From contig NZ_JALGBZ010000004.1 of NCBI RefSeq assembly GCF_023757625.1, positions 248,001 through 312,000 on the forward strand: a stretch of 64,000 nucleotides of DNA, in the 5' to 3' direction. Of this stretch, positions 26,974-39,070 are shown one piece after another (position 1 is the stretch's first letter; each line of letters opens with the position of its first letter). The notes beneath the pieces are model-generated. The model was not told the origin of the DNA and ran no database searches. It saw only the letters and a program-made list of their open reading frames with translations. The translations under genes were made by a program, and so were the position numbers. The stretch is from Halomonas sp. S3-1-1 (lineage in GTDB: Bacteria; Pseudomonadota; Gammaproteobacteria; Pseudomonadales; Halomonadaceae).

Positions 26974-28614
26974 TCAGGTTTGTGGCTTCGGCGCCTCGTC
27001 CTCGGATTCCTCGGGCAACTCCCAGGTGCCTTCCTCGCTCCAGGGATCGTTCTCCGGAAACTCCTCGATGTTGATCTCGGGGTCCGAGTAGTCCGGCTGG
27101 TAGCGCAGATCATACTTCGCCGCGCGCACCATCGAGATCATCAAGAGCACCGCGATCAGCAGAAGCGGCACGCCGCTAACGATACTGGCGGTTTGCAGCG
27201 TTTCGAGCCCGCCCAAAAACAGCAGTGACATGGGCAGAAACGACAGCGTAAACGCCCAGAACAGACGATGAAATTTCCCCGGCTCCTCTTCCAGATTTTT
27301 CTCCGCCGCAGACGAGAGAATGTAGGCAATGGAGTCGAAGGTGGTCGCGGTGAAGATCGAAAGCAGTATCACCACCGCCGCCGTGACCAGCCAGGTTAGA
27401 GGCAACTCACCCAGCACCGCGTAAAACGCCGCGTTGGCGGAGGTGTCGTTCATGATCTGGATAACGTCCAGAGTGCCGCTCAACTGCAGGTAGAGCCCGT
27501 AGTTACCCAGAATGATGAAAAACAGCGCGCAGCCGAGCGAGCCGAAAAAGATCGACCCGGCGACCATGGTCTTGATGCGCCGTCCCTTGGAAATACGCGC
27601 GATGAAAAGCCCGACCGTGGGTGCGAACACCAGCCACCAGGCCCAGTAGAACACCGTCCAGCTACGCGAGAAGCCGGTATCCTCGAAGCCGCCGAGCGAA
27701 CCGAAGGGTTCGGTCCAGGTCGCCATGCGCACGAGATTGCTCAGCATCAGGCCGATCGAGTTGAGCCCGGTATCCAGAATGAACACCGTGGGCCCGGCCA
27801 CCAGAATGAACAGCAGTACGCCAAGACCCAGCCACATGTTGATGTCGGACAAAAGCTCGATACCGCCCTTGAGGCCGCGCCAGGCGCTGGCGGCGAAGAG
27901 CGCCGTGGTACCTATCAGCACCAGAATCTGGCTGAAGGCGTTCGGAGTGAAGTTGAAAAGATTGCCCAGGCCCTCGTTGACCAGCGGCACCAGAATGCCC
28001 AGTGACGTTGCACCGCCGCCCAGCATGCCGAAGATGAACAGGATATTGATGACATTGCCCAGCCAGCTTCGTGCGAGCTTCTCCCCCAGCACGGGGCGAA
28101 TCGCTTCGCTGATGCGCAGCACCTTGTTCTTGCGCACGTGCAGAAAGTACGCCATGGGCAGCGCCGGCACGAGATAGATCGACCAGGCGATCGGCCCCCA
28201 GTGGAACATGCCGTAGGTGGCGGCCCAGGCGGTCGCCTCTTCGGAAAACGGCTCGAGATGAAATGGCGGCGACTGCAGGTAGTACATCCACTCCACCATT
28301 CCCCAGAATACCACCGCCCCACCGATACCGGCGGCGAACAGCATCGCCCCCCAGGAGAGCAGCGAAAACTCCGGCTCGGTATCGATATCGCCAAGCTTGA
28401 TCTGGCCGATATCGCTGAACACGATGTAGAGCATGAAGCCCAGTGAGGCGAGCCCCATCCCCAAATAGAGCATGCCGAAATTGCGCGACACGAACTGCTG
28501 CGCCGCCATGACCCAAACGCGCCCCACTTCAGGAAAGAGGATCAAAGGCAGCGTAACCAGCAGCAAAAGGCCCAGCGAGCCGAAAAAGATAGGCTTGTGA
28601 ATATTGGATAACAT
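26974..28614 (-). CDS. BCCT-family betaine/choline/carnitine-type transporter
   Basis: A 12-helix secondary transporter of 546 residues. Family signatures include the glycine stretch GMLGGGATSLG (about residues 195-205) and the aromatic substrate box in WTVFYWAWWLVFAPTVGLFIARISKGR-type sequence near residue 320. The C-terminal tail (about residues 500-546) is strongly acidic, as often seen in osmotically regulated members. BCCT carriers import glycine betaine, choline or ectoine with sodium or protons. With the ectABC operon about 8 kb away a compatible-solute role is likely, but the substrate cannot be read from sequence. Confidence 0.9.
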   Translation of the reverse strand: MLSNIHKPIFFGSLGLLLLVTLPLILFPEVGRVWVMAAQQFVSRNFGMLYLGMGLASLGFMLYIVFSDIGQIKLGDIDTEPEFSLLSWGAMLFAAGIGGAVVFWGMVEWMYYLQSPPFHLEPFSEEATAWAATYGMFHWGPIAWSIYLVPALPMAYFLHVRKNKVLRISEAIRPVLGEKLARSWLGNVINILFIFGMLGGGATSLGILVPLVNEGLGNLFNFTPNAFSQILVLIGTTALFAASAWRGLKGGIELLSDINMWLGLGVLLFILVAGPTVFILDTGLNSIGLMLSNLVRMATWTEPFGSLGGFEDTGFSRSWTVFYWAWWLVFAPTVGLFIARISKGRRIKTMVAGSIFFGSLGCALFFIILGNYGLYLQLSGTLDVIQIMNDTSANAAFYAVLGELPLTWLVTAAVVILLSIFTATTFDSIAYILSSAAEKNLEEEPGKFHRLFWAFTLSFLPMSLLFLGGLETLQTASIVSGVPLLLIAVLLMISMVRAAKYDLRYQPDYSDPEINIEEFPENDPWSEEGTWELPEESEDEAPKPQT

Positions 28615-28824
28615 CGACGATGTTTTAATGATCCTTTCTCCCGAACTTGTTGGTAGCGTTATTAGTGGTTGAACTCAAATAGCGAGACCCGCGTTGCCCG
28701 CCTCTACTCAACCATACTACCGGGCGCCGTTTTATCAATTGACTAACGCTGGCAAGCGTTGACTGTAGGTTAAAACCTCGCTGTCGACCGGCGCTGCGTT
28801 ATCAATACTGGCGTCAAAAGCGCT

Positions 28825-28855
28825 AAAAAAAGCGCCCCGCGATGGCGGGGCGCTT
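28825..28855 (-). terminator. Terminator of nfuA
   Basis: Eleven-base perfect stem AAGCGCCCCGC / GCGGGGCGCTT with a GATG loop. On the minus strand it is followed by a seven-base T tract. It lies about 40 bases after the nfuA stop. Confidence 0.88.
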
Positions 28856-28896
28856 TTCACAATCCTGAGTACTCGATAGAGCACTGCGGACACGTA

Positions 28897-29499
28897 TCAG
28901 TAATAGGCGTTGGTGGTATCCGAGTGGTCGGTCACATCGCGAATGCCGGCCAACTCCGGAATGCGCTCGATCAGCGTTTTCTCGACGCCGTCCTTTAGCG
29001 TCAAATCCACCGCCGCGCAGCCTTGGCAGCCACCGCCGAAGGCGAGGATCGCTACCTTCTCTTCGGTCAGCTCAATCAGTTTGATCTCGCCGCCGTGGGC
29101 GGCAAGGCCCGGGTTGATCTCGCTATAAAGCACGTAGTTGATGCGGTCTTCCAGGGGGCTATCCGCATTCACCTTGGGCATCTTGGCGTTGGGCGCCTTG
29201 ATGGTGAGCTGCCCACCCATGCGGTCGGCGTTGAAATCCACCACCGCCTCTTCCAAAAACGCCAAGCTATTCTTGTCGAGATAGACGTTGATCTTCTCGA
29301 GTTCGAGCAGCACGTCCGTGGGCTCTTCTTCGCCCGGTCGGCAGTAGGCCAGGCAGGTTTCCGCGTAGGGGGTGCCGGGCTGGGTAATGAAGATACGCAC
29401 CGCAATGCCATCCACGTTTTGCTTTTCCAGCAGTTCCGCGAGATAGCCCTGGGCGCTATCGGTAATGTCGATGCCGGGCGCTTCGATAGTCGTGGTCAT
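28897..29499 (-). CDS. nfuA: Fe-S biogenesis protein NfuA
   Basis: A 200-residue protein. It has an N-terminal degenerate A-type scaffold domain ([27 protein letters not shown]) and a C-terminal Nfu domain with the cluster-binding CxxC in [20 protein letters not shown]. NfuA carries 4Fe-4S clusters to targets under stress. The ATG at 29499 is supported by AGGAGG about ten bases upstream; an upstream in-frame ATG at 29541 would add a basic segment not found in the family. It faces metH across a gap of about 280 bases. Confidence 0.95.
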   Translation of the reverse strand: MTTTIEAPGIDITDSAQGYLAELLEKQNVDGIAVRIFITQPGTPYAETCLAYCRPGEEEPTDVLLELEKINVYLDKNSLAFLEEAVVDFNADRMGGQLTIKAPNAKMPKVNADSPLEDRINYVLYSEINPGLAAHGGEIKLIELTEEKVAILAFGGGCQGCAAVDLTLKDGVEKTLIERIPELAGIRDVTDHSDTTNAYY

Positions 29500-29778
29500 G
29501 AGCGGTCTAATCCTCCTGTGGTAGCGGCGGTGCCGCGTCACATGTCATTTGCCTCTATGGTAAGCAAAACCGACTGCGGACACAATCCCGACCATTTTAG
29601 TAAACTATTAGTTCAAGCGGCGTTTGATCGCCATGCTACCGCCGATTTGGCGCTAAAGCCTGGCCAAGTGACGCCCCGAGTGCTGCCCCGGGCAAGCGCG
29701 TTTGATATGATGAGCGCCATTTGCGTCGATGTTCGCGCCGAACTTCCCTGATTGCGCTGTTGGAGACTCCCCTTCGCC

Positions 29779-32700
29779 ATGGCTTTACGAGATATGACCG
29801 CATCGCTCACCCAACGTCTTTCCCGAAACATCCTGCTTCTGGATGGCGGTATGGGCACCATGTTGCAAAACGCAGCGCTCAGCGAGGCGGAGTTTCGTGG
29901 CGAGCGCTTCAAGGAGTGGCCGTCGGATCTCAAGGGCAACAACGACCTGCTGGCGCTGACTCAGCCCGAGCTGGTCGCGCGCATCCACCACGACTACCTC
30001 GAGGCCGGCGCGGACATTCTCGAGACCAACACCTTCAACAGCACCCGACTCTCCCAGGCTGACTACGGCATGGAAGCGCTGGTGGTCGAGCTCAACCGCG
30101 AAGCCGCGCGACTCGCACGCCAAGTGTGCGACGACGTGACCGAGGCAACCGGCGTGCCGCGTTTCGTGGCAGGCGTATTGGGCCCGACCTCGCGCACCGC
30201 CTCGCTTTCACCGGACGTCAACGACCCGGCCAAGCGTAACGTCACTTTCGACGCGCTGTATGAGAACTATTACGAGGCGGCGGCGGCGCTGATCGATGGC
30301 GGCAGCGACCTGATCATGATCGAGACGATCTTCGACACGCTCAACGCCAAGGCAGCGATCTACGCGCTTGAAGTGCTGTTCGAGGATCTGGGCAAGCGCC
30401 TGCCCGTAATGATCTCCGGCACTATCACCGATGCCTCCGGGCGTACGCTCTCGGGTCAGACGACCGAGGCGTTCTGGAATTCGGTACGCCACGCCAAGCC
30501 CCTGACCGTCGGGCTCAACTGCGCCCTCGGCGCCGAGGAGCTGCGCCCGTATCTCGAAGAGCTCTCGACCCGCGCCGACACCTACGTCTCTGCCCACCCC
30601 AACGCCGGGCTACCCAACGAGTTCGGCGAGTACGACCAGACACCGGAAGAGATGGCGGCCATCGTCGGCGAGTTCGCCCAAAGCGGGCTGGTCAACATCA
30701 TCGGCGGCTGCTGCGGCTCGACCCCGGAGCACATTCGCGCCATTGCCGACGCGGTGCGAAGCGTTGCGCCGCGCCAAATTCCAGAGCGCTCGAAGGCGTG
30801 CCGGCTCTCCGGGCTCGAGCCGTTCAACATCGAGGCGGACTCGCTGTTCGTCAACGTCGGTGAGCGCACCAACGTCACAGGCTCGGCGCGCTTCAAGCGC
30901 CTGATCGTCGAGGAGGACTTCACTACCGCGCTGGAAGTGGCGCTGGAGCAGGTCGAGAACGGCGCCCAGGTGATCGACATCAACATGGACGAAGGGATGC
31001 TCGAATCCCAGGAGGCCATGGAGCGTTTCTTGAACCTGATCGCCGGCGAGCCGGACATCGCCCGCGTGCCGATCATGATCGACTCCTCCAAGTGGGAGAT
31101 CATCGAAACCGGGCTCAAGTGCGTGCAGGGCAAGGCGGTGGTCAACTCGATCTCGTTGAAGGAAGGCGAAGCCGCCTTTCGCGAGCAGGCCACCAAGTGC
31201 ATGCGCTATGGGGCCGCCATCGTGGTCATGGCGTTCGACGAAGAGGGCCAGGCGGACACCTTCGCGCGCAAGACCGAAATCTGCGAGCGCGCGTATCGCC
31301 TGCTGGTCGACGAGATCGGCTTTCCCGCCGAAGACATCATTTTTGATCCCAACATCTTTGCCATCGCCACCGGCATCGAAGAGCATAATAACTACGCGGT
31401 GGACTTCATCGAAGCCTGCCACTGGATTCGCGAGCACCTGCCCCACGCCATGATCTCCGGCGGCGTCTCCAACGTGTCGTTCTCCTTTCGCGGCAACAAC
31501 CCGGTGCGCGAGGCTATCCACTCGGTGTTCTTGTACCACGCGATCAAGAACGGCCTCTCCATGGGTATCGTCAACGCCGGCCAGCTCGCGGTCTACGACG
31601 ACCTGCCGGCCAAGCTTCGCGACGCGGTCGAGGACGTGGTGCTCAACCGCCGCGATGACGCCACCGAGCGCCTTTTGGATATCGCCGACGAGTACAAGGG
31701 CGAGGGCAGCAGCGGCCCGAAAAAAGAGGACCTGGAATGGCGCGGCTTCCCGGTGAACAAGCGCATTGAGCACGCGCTGGTCAAGGGCATCACCGCCCAC
31801 ATCGAAGCCGACACCGAAGAGGCCCGCGCCCAAGCCGAACGCCCCATCGAGGTGATCGAAGGTCCCTTGATGGACGGCATGAACGTGGTCGGCGATCTGT
31901 TTGGCGCCGGCAAAATGTTTCTGCCCCAAGTGGTTAAATCCGCCCGCGTCATGAAGCAGGCGGTGGCGTATCTGATTCCCTATATCGAGGCTGAAAAGAG
32001 CGAGGACACCCAAGCCAAGGGCAAGATCGTCATGGCCACGGTGAAAGGCGACGTTCACGACATCGGCAAGAACATCGTCGGCGTAGTGCTTCAGTGCAAC
32101 AACTACGAGGTGATCGACCTGGGCGTGATGGTGCCCGCCGAGAAGATCCTCAAGGCCGCCGAGGAGCACAACGCGGACATTATCGGCCTCTCCGGGCTGA
32201 TTACGCCGTCGCTCGACGAGATGGTTCACGTGGCGAAAGAGATGCAACGCCGCGGCATGGACCTGCCGCTTCTGATCGGCGGGGCCACCACCTCGAAAGC
32301 GCACACCGCGGTGAAAATCGAGCCGCAGTACGAGCACCCGGTGATCTACGTCACCGACGCCTCGCGGGCCGTCGGCGTGGCCGGGCGCCTTTTGACGCCG
32401 AGCCTGAAGGCGGAGTACGTCCAGGGCATTCGCGACGAGTATGCGGTGGTGCGCGAGCGCAACGCCAAGCGCCGCCCCAAGGCAGCGGATCTCGACTACA
32501 CCCAGGCGCGCAAGCGCCGCTTCAAGACCGACTGGAACGAAGTGACCCCCGTCGCCCCTTTGCAGCCCGGCATCACCGTGTTCGAGAACTACGATCTGCG
32601 CGAGCTGGTCGAGCGCATCGACTGGACGCCGTTTTTCATGAGCTGGCAGCTCGCCGGCAAGTACCCGAAGATTCTCAACGACGAGGTCGTTGGCGAGGCG

Positions 32701-33495
32701 GCGCGCAACCTGTTCGAGGACGCCCAAGTGATGCTCGAAAAGCTGCTCTCCGAGGGCCATATCCACGCCCGCGGGGTAATCGGGCTGTGGCCGGCGAACA
32801 CGGTCGATGACGACGTTATCGAGGTCTACTCGGATGAGCGCCGTAAGCAGGTCGTGGAGCGGCTGCATCATATTCGCCAGCAGACCACCAAAGGCCGGGA
32901 CGGACTTTGCTATAGTCTCGCGGACTTCGTCGCGCCGAAGGAGAGTGGCAAACCCGACTGGATCGGCGGCTTCGCGGTCACCACCGGTCACGGCGTCGAC
33001 GAACTCTCGAAAGCCTATGAAAAAGCCGGCGACGACTACAGCGCGATCATGGTCCAGGCGCTGACCGACCGGCTGGCGGAGGCGTTTGCCGAGCGCATCC
33101 ACGAACGGGTGCGCAAGGAGTTCTGGGGCTACGTTAAAGACGAAACGCTCGATAACGACGCGCTGATCGCCGAGAAGTATCAGGGCATTCGCCCGGCGCC
33201 GGGTTATCCCGCCTGCCCGGACCATACCGAGAAGGCGACCCTGTTCCGGCTTTTAAACGCGACCGAGAACACCGGGCTCGCTTTAACCGAGAACTTCGCC
33301 ATGTGGCCGGCGGCAGCGGTGTCCGGCTGGTACTTCGCCCACCCGCAGTCGAAGTACTTCTCGACGGGCAAGATCACCCGCGACCAGGTCGAGGCGCTGG
33401 CGGCGCGCAAGGCCATGAGCCTCGAGGAGCTCGAGCGCTGGCTTTCGCCGGTACTCTCCTACGAGCCAGAGCCGGTAGCCAGCGCTTCGGCTTAA
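29779..33495 (+). CDS. metH: Cobalamin-dependent methionine synthase
   Basis: A 1238-residue four-module enzyme. The homocysteine-binding barrel (about 1-340) has [10 protein letters not shown] and the zinc-site [11 protein letters not shown]. The methyltetrahydrofolate (pterin) barrel (about 350-640) starts [11 protein letters not shown]. The B12 cap and binding domain (about 650-900) has cobalt-ligand [11 protein letters not shown]. The C-terminal SAM-dependent reactivation domain has [15 protein letters not shown]. It transfers methyl from methyl-THF to homocysteine. The ATG at 29779 is chosen because earlier codons (from 29752) do not match the family. No cobalamin riboswitch is evident upstream, so regulation is unclear. 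Confidence 0.96.
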   Translation: MALRDMTASLTQRLSRNILLLDGGMGTMLQNAALSEAEFRGERFKEWPSDLKGNNDLLALTQPELVARIHHDYLEAGADILETNTFNSTRLSQADYGMEALVVELNREAARLARQVCDDVTEATGVPRFVAGVLGPTSRTASLSPDVNDPAKRNVTFDALYENYYEAAAALIDGGSDLIMIETIFDTLNAKAAIYALEVLFEDLGKRLPVMISGTITDASGRTLSGQTTEAFWNSVRHAKPLTVGLNCALGAEELRPYLEELSTRADTYVSAHPNAGLPNEFGEYDQTPEEMAAIVGEFAQSGLVNIIGGCCGSTPEHIRAIADAVRSVAPRQIPERSKACRLSGLEPFNIEADSLFVNVGERTNVTGSARFKRLIVEEDFTTALEVALEQVENGAQVIDINMDEGMLESQEAMERFLNLIAGEPDIARVPIMIDSSKWEIIETGLKCVQGKAVVNSISLKEGEAAFREQATKCMRYGAAIVVMAFDEEGQADTFARKTEICERAYRLLVDEIGFPAEDIIFDPNIFAIATGIEEHNNYAVDFIEACHWIREHLPHAMISGGVSNVSFSFRGNNPVREAIHSVFLYHAIKNGLSMGIVNAGQLAVYDDLPAKLRDAVEDVVLNRRDDATERLLDIADEYKGEGSSGPKKEDLEWRGFPVNKRIEHALVKGITAHIEADTEEARAQAERPIEVIEGPLMDGMNVVGDLFGAGKMFLPQVVKSARVMKQAVAYLIPYIEAEKSEDTQAKGKIVMATVKGDVHDIGKNIVGVVLQCNNYEVIDLGVMVPAEKILKAAEEHNADIIGLSGLITPSLDEMVHVAKEMQRRGMDLPLLIGGATTSKAHTAVKIEPQYEHPVIYVTDASRAVGVAGRLLTPSLKAEYVQGIRDEYAVVRERNAKRRPKAADLDYTQARKRRFKTDWNEVTPVAPLQPGITVFENYDLRELVERIDWTPFFMSWQLAGKYPKILNDEVVGEAARNLFEDAQVMLEKLLSEGHIHARGVIGLWPANTVDDDVIEVYSDERRKQVVERLHHIRQQTTKGRDGLCYSLADFVAPKESGKPDWIGGFAVTTGHGVDELSKAYEKAGDDYSAIMVQALTDRLAEAFAERIHERVRKEFWGYVKDETLDNDALIAEKYQGIRPAPGYPACPDHTEKATLFRLLNATENTGLALTENFAMWPAAAVSGWYFAHPQSKYFSTGKITRDQVEALAARKAMSLEELERWLSPVLSYEPEPVASASA

Positions 33496-33581
33496 AGCTG
33501 TGCCCTATGGCGTCGGCTTTACAACCGGCGCCGGCGTGCATACGCTTTATAAATATCATTCAAGAATAAAAAGATAATTAT

Positions 33582-33600
33582 ATATTCTTTCATAGAATAT
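33582..33600. repeat. Inverted repeat upstream of the sulfite/nitrite reductase
   Basis: Perfect arms ATATTCT (33582-33588) and AGAATAT (33594-33600) flank five bases, in the AT-rich gap after metH. The shape and position fit a LysR-type operator such as that of CysB, but no regulator is encoded nearby. Confidence 0.55.
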
Positions 33601-33674
33601 GCCGATCTGCGTTAAGGTGACGGCACTAAACCGTCCGTCCCGACGTGACCATTTCGCCATGCAGGACCGTGCAC

Positions 33675-35330
33675 ATGTACCGTTACGATATTCACGACCA
33701 AACGCTCGTTGACGAGCGGGTCGCTCAGTTCCGCGATCAGATGGAGCGTTACCAGGCCGGCAAGCTCGGTGAAGAGGAATTTCGCCCGCTGCGCCTGCAA
33801 AACGGTTTGTATATTCAGCGCCATGCGCCGATGCTGCGTATCGCCATCCCCTACGGCATGCTCGCTGGTCATCAGCTGAAAGCCCTCGCCGAGATCACGC
33901 GCCGCTATGATCGCGGCTACGGTCACTTCACCACGCGCCAGAACCTGCAGCTCAACTGGCCGGCGCTGGAAGACGTGCCGGACATTCTGGGCGAGCTCGC
34001 CAAGGTGCAGATGCACGCCATCCAGACCAGCGGCAACTGTATCCGTAATACGACCAGCGACCAGTTCGCCGGTATCGCCAACGACGAAGTCGAAGACCCG
34101 CGCCCCTGGTGCGAGCTGATCCGCCAGTGGTCCACGCTGCACCCGGAGTTCGCTTACCTTCCGCGCAAGTTCAAGATCGCGGTCAGCGGTGCCGACCACG
34201 ACCGCGCGGCGATCCAGGTTCACGATATCGGCCTGCGCTTCTGGTACAACGCTGAGGGCGAGCTGCGCGTGAAGGTACTCGCCGGTGGCGGGCTGGGCCG
34301 TACGCCGATGATCGCCGAAACCGTGCGCGAGGACCTGCCTTGGCAGCACCTGCTCACCTACCTCGAGGCCTGTGTTCGCGTCTATAACCAGTTCGGCCGC
34401 CGCGACAACAAGTTCAAGGCGCGTATCAAGATTCTGGTCAAGGCGCTGGGCGTCGAGGAGTACCGCCGCCGCGTCGAAGAAGAGTGGGCGCACCTGAAAG
34501 ACGGCCCGCAGACGCTTAACCAGGCAGCAGTGGATGACGCCAAGCGCCACTTCCCCGAGCCCGAGCGCCGTCCGGTCGATGAAAGCGCCATACAGGCTTT
34601 CGAGACATTACGCGGCGAGAACCGCGCCTTTGCGCGTTTTGTCACCAACAACGTGACTGACCATAAGGTGCCGGGCTACAAGGCGGTGACGCTCTCGCTC
34701 AAGCGCCGCGAGCACGCCCCGGGCGATGTGACCGCCGACCAGATGGATGCGGTGGCGGATCTTGCCGACCGTTATGGCTTCGGCGAAATTCGCGTGAGCC
34801 ACGAGCAGAACCTGGTGCTATCCGACGTGCCGGTCGATGAGATCGAAACGCTTTGGCAGGAGCTCGAGGCGCTCGGTATGGCTAACCCCACCGTCGGCAC
34901 GCTCAACGACATCATCTGCTGCCCCGGCGGCGACTACTGCAGCCTGGCAAACGCGGTTTCGATCCCGATCGCCCAGTCGCTGCAGGAGCGCTTCGAGGAT
35001 CTCGACTTCCTCTATGACCTGGGCCCGATCGATCTGAACATTTCGGGCTGCATGAACGCCTGCGGCCACCACCACGTCGGCCACATCGGCATTCTTGGGG
35101 TCGATAAAAAGGGCGAGGAGTATTACCAGGTCTCGATCGGCGGTAACTCTACCGATGACGCCTCGCTTGGCAAGATTCTGGGCCCGTCGTTTTTCCGTGA
35201 AGACGTGCCCAGCGTGGTTGAAAAAGTGCTCGAAGTGTACGTGGCCGAGCGCCACGAGGACGAGCGTTTTCTCGATACCTACCGCCGCATCGGTCTGAAA
35301 CCCTTCAAGGAGCGCGTGTATGCCCACTGA
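33675..35330 (+). CDS. cysI: Sulfite reductase hemoprotein (CysI type; nitrite/sulfite reductase)
   Basis: A siroheme and 4Fe-4S enzyme of 551 residues. Two ferredoxin-like half domains flank siroheme-binding repeats. It has YGHFTTRQNLQLNW and SGNCIRNTT in the first half, and the cluster ligands CCPGGDYCSLA and SGCMNACGHHH in the second. It is the stand-alone type found in Pseudomonas followed by a DUF934 gene, not the E. coli CysJI pair, so its electron donor is probably ferredoxin or another reductase. The ATG at 33675 has AGGA upstream. It reduces sulfite to sulfide in cysteine synthesis; nitrite use cannot be excluded. Confidence 0.9.
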   Translation: MYRYDIHDQTLVDERVAQFRDQMERYQAGKLGEEEFRPLRLQNGLYIQRHAPMLRIAIPYGMLAGHQLKALAEITRRYDRGYGHFTTRQNLQLNWPALEDVPDILGELAKVQMHAIQTSGNCIRNTTSDQFAGIANDEVEDPRPWCELIRQWSTLHPEFAYLPRKFKIAVSGADHDRAAIQVHDIGLRFWYNAEGELRVKVLAGGGLGRTPMIAETVREDLPWQHLLTYLEACVRVYNQFGRRDNKFKARIKILVKALGVEEYRRRVEEEWAHLKDGPQTLNQAAVDDAKRHFPEPERRPVDESAIQAFETLRGENRAFARFVTNNVTDHKVPGYKAVTLSLKRREHAPGDVTADQMDAVADLADRYGFGEIRVSHEQNLVLSDVPVDEIETLWQELEALGMANPTVGTLNDIICCPGGDYCSLANAVSIPIAQSLQERFEDLDFLYDLGPIDLNISGCMNACGHHHVGHIGILGVDKKGEEYYQVSIGGNSTDDASLGKILGPSFFREDVPSVVEKVLEVYVAERHEDERFLDTYRRIGLKPFKERVYAH

Positions 35331-35868
35331 TGCCAACGACGCCGCTGCACAGGAAACGGCACCCACGCCGGTTCACGTCGACCACCTGATCGTTGACGGC
35401 GAACTTGCCGCCGAAAACGCTTGGTGCGTCTCTTATGACGCTGAGGCTCTACCCGAGCAACTGCCGGCGTTCGTGCCGCTGGCGCTCTGGCGCGAGCACG
35501 CCGAAGACACCGACCTCGCCCCGCTTTTGACCAGCGACACCGAGCTGACACCGGCGCTGGGTGAAGAGCTTAAGCAGGTCCAAGCGGTGGCGATCGACTT
35601 CCCCGCGTTCACCGACGGTCGCGGCTACAGCCTGGCGCGGCTTCTGCGCGAGCGCTACGGCGTCACCGGCGAGCTTCGCGCCGTGGGCGACGTGCTGATC
35701 GACCAGCTCAACTACATGGAGCGCTGCGGCTTCAACGCCATGGCGTTGCGCCAGGATCAGGACCCGGAGACCGCCCTGCGCGCGCTCAAGGCATTCAGCG
35801 TGCGCTATCAGACCGACGTTCAGACGCGCTCTGCGCTGTTCGAGCGCCGCTTGGCGTCAGCCGAGTAA
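35320..35868 (+). CDS. DUF934 protein, sulfite reductase partner
   Basis: A 182-residue protein of the DUF934 family (conserved GRGYSLARLLRERYG, GDVLIDQLNYMERCGFNA). It overlaps the cysI-like gene by 11 bases and has its own AAGGAG (35307-35312) inside that gene, so the two are cotranslated. The family almost always follows stand-alone sulfite reductase genes and is sometimes annotated as an oxidoreductase, but no redox motif is visible. It may help electron delivery or siroheme enzyme assembly; that is inference. A strong terminator follows. Confidence 0.85.
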   Translation: MPTDANDAAAQETAPTPVHVDHLIVDGELAAENAWCVSYDAEALPEQLPAFVPLALWREHAEDTDLAPLLTSDTELTPALGEELKQVQAVAIDFPAFTDGRGYSLARLLRERYGVTGELRAVGDVLIDQLNYMERCGFNAMALRQDQDPETALRALKAFSVRYQTDVQTRSALFERRLASAE

Positions 35869-35910
35869 CAACTTTGGAAAACCGAGCGGTCGCTTCCTGG
35901 CCGCTCATTT

Positions 35911-35938
35911 AAAAGGGCAGCCCTCGGGCTGCCCTTTT
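35911..35938. terminator. Bidirectional terminator
   Basis: Perfect 13-base arms AAAAGGGCAGCCC / GGGCTGCCCTTTT with a two-base gap. T runs occur on both strands, serving the DUF934 gene on one side and the convergent Smr gene on the other. Confidence 0.9.
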
Positions 35939-35959
35939 GTCGTTGGCGCATCGAGCGCG

Positions 35960-36562
35960 TTAGCCGCGGCGCTTTTGCTGGCGCTCGCGGTTGTTGGCCT
36001 TGGCCCGGTCGCTTTTGCGCAGCATCACCCAAGTCGCTCCGAGCCCACCGTCGGAAGACTGCGCCGAGACGTACGCCTGAACCTCGTCGAACTGGCAGAG
36101 CCACTTGGCCAGGTACGAGCGCAGCACGTTGGCGGGGCTGTCGATCTCGCGCCCGCGGCCGTGAACGATCATTACCGAGCGCAGATCGTGACTATAGGCG
36201 TCCTGGATAAAGGGAAAGAGCATTCGCCGACACTCGGCGAGTGGGCGCCTCAACAGGTGGAGCTGAGCCTGAACGGGATAGCCACCGTGTTTGAGTTTAT
36301 CGACCACGCCCTGCTGGATACCCTCGCGGCGATACTCGATGGGGTCGAACGGTGGCAACAGATCGACGAAGTCGTCGGACAGAAAGTTGTTCTGCTCAGT
36401 AGCCGCCTCGGCGCTTTCACGCCGGGCCAGCTGCGCCTCGGACGGGCGAGAGCGCCGGTCGCCCGTATCCGCCCGGCGGCCCTTTGCCAGGGGTTTCACA
36501 TCACCGACAAAAGCGCGAAAATCCATGTCCTCACGAAAGTCATCACGAAGTGGCTGATTCAT
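35960..36562 (-). CDS. Smr-domain endonuclease-like protein (SmrA type)
   Basis: A 200-residue protein with a disordered charged N terminus and a C-terminal Smr domain (about residues 95-185) having LHLLRRPLAECR and the core VMIVHGRG. Small MutS-related (Smr) proteins can nick DNA or cleave RNA at collided ribosomes (SmrB). This one has the SmrA-like HGRG core but only a short N-terminal extension. Its basic C-terminal tail (KANNRERQQKRRG) could bind nucleic acid. It stands alone, convergent with the sulfite reductase operon. Confidence 0.85.
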   Translation of the reverse strand: MNQPLRDDFREDMDFRAFVGDVKPLAKGRRADTGDRRSRPSEAQLARRESAEAATEQNNFLSDDFVDLLPPFDPIEYRREGIQQGVVDKLKHGGYPVQAQLHLLRRPLAECRRMLFPFIQDAYSHDLRSVMIVHGRGREIDSPANVLRSYLAKWLCQFDEVQAYVSAQSSDGGLGATWVMLRKSDRAKANNRERQQKRRG

Positions 36563-36699
36563 GGCGGGCTCCTCGGAGTGGGTGCAATCGATATCCTGGC
36601 ATAAAGCGGCGCCGGGCTTAAGGGCTCTCTTTTCAAAGGGCGCTCTTGCATAACGCGTTTTGCATCATACAGGTTCGGCTAACACTACAAGGATAGAAC

Positions 36700-38278
<1,579 letters not shown>

Positions 38279-38356
38279 TGCTGATCGACTCGATAACAAA
38301 ATACAGGCAATCAACAAACATCAAGACACTCAATAACGCTTCAGGGAGCAGCGATC

Positions 38357-39001
38357 ATGAACCGCGATATTGCCGATGTTCGGCGCGACTACGAAGGCGG
38401 GCTGTTGGAAGAAGCCGCCATGCCGGACGACCCGTTCACGCTTTTCGACCAGTGGTTAGAGGCCGCTCTCGAAAGCGATGGCCAGGACGCCAACGCCATG
38501 ACGCTGGCCACCGCCGATAGCCAAGGCCGCCCTCACGCCCGCGTGGTGCTGTTGAAAGGGGTCGACGCCCAAGGGCTAGTCTTTTATACCAACTACCACA
38601 GCCATAAGGGCAGCGAGCTTGCCAACGTGCCCTTTGCGGCGGCAACGTTCTGGTGGCCGGGTCTTTCTCGCCAGGTACGAGTCGAGGGGGCGGTCGAGCA
38701 AGTCGCCCCGGAAGAGTCTGATGCCTATTTCCAGAGCCGGCCACGGGGTAGCCAGCTTGGCGCTTGGATCGCGACTCAAAGTGTAGTGATTCCGGATCGC
38801 AAATGGATCGAGGAGCGCCAGGTTCGCTTCGAGCACGCCTACGATGGCCAGCCCATTCCGCGGCCGATCCATTGGGGCGGTTATCGCATCAAGCCGGACA
38901 TGATCGAATTCTGGCAAGGCCAGCCTAGCCGCCTGCACGACCGGGTGCGTTTCGAGCGCCAGGATGACGGCCCCTGGAGCCGTTTTCGCCTCGCGCCTTG
39001 A
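38357..39001 (+). CDS. pdxH: Pyridoxine/pyridoxamine 5'-phosphate oxidase
   Basis: An FMN-dependent oxidase of 214 residues that makes pyridoxal 5'-phosphate. It has the N-terminal IADVRRDYEGGLLEEA, ANAMTLATADSQGRPHARVVLLKG, FYTNYHSHKG, and the C-terminal motif SRLHDRVRFERQDDGPWSRFRLAP typical of PdxH. The start is at 38357 after a CAGGGAG. An intergenic stretch of 78 bases separates it from the DUF2069 gene. Length and motifs are standard; function is confident. Confidence 0.95.
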   Translation: MNRDIADVRRDYEGGLLEEAAMPDDPFTLFDQWLEAALESDGQDANAMTLATADSQGRPHARVVLLKGVDAQGLVFYTNYHSHKGSELANVPFAAATFWWPGLSRQVRVEGAVEQVAPEESDAYFQSRPRGSQLGAWIATQSVVIPDRKWIEERQVRFEHAYDGQPIPRPIHWGGYRIKPDMIEFWQGQPSRLHDRVRFERQDDGPWSRFRLAP

Positions 39002-39013
39002 TACACGCGTTGA

Positions 39014-39051
39014 AAAACGCCCCTGCCAGCAAAGGCTGCCAGGGGCGTTTT
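39014..39051. terminator. Bidirectional terminator after pdxH
   Basis: Arms AAAACGCCCCTG (39014-39025) and CAGGGGCGTTTT (39040-39051), with an inner CAGC/GCTG pair, between the convergent pdxH and pat-type genes. Confidence 0.9.
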
Positions 39052-39070
39052 CATTCACGGAGTCGAAAAT

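Noticed and set aside
29542-29778. Cobalamin riboswitch ahead of metH
   Set aside because: No B12-box-like conserved core can be recognised in the gap.
30610-33225. An 871-codon minus-strand open frame antisense to metH
   Set aside because: It lies wholly inside metH on the opposite strand, has no domain pattern, and is rich in Leu/Asp/Val/His as expected for the complement of a GC-rich gene.
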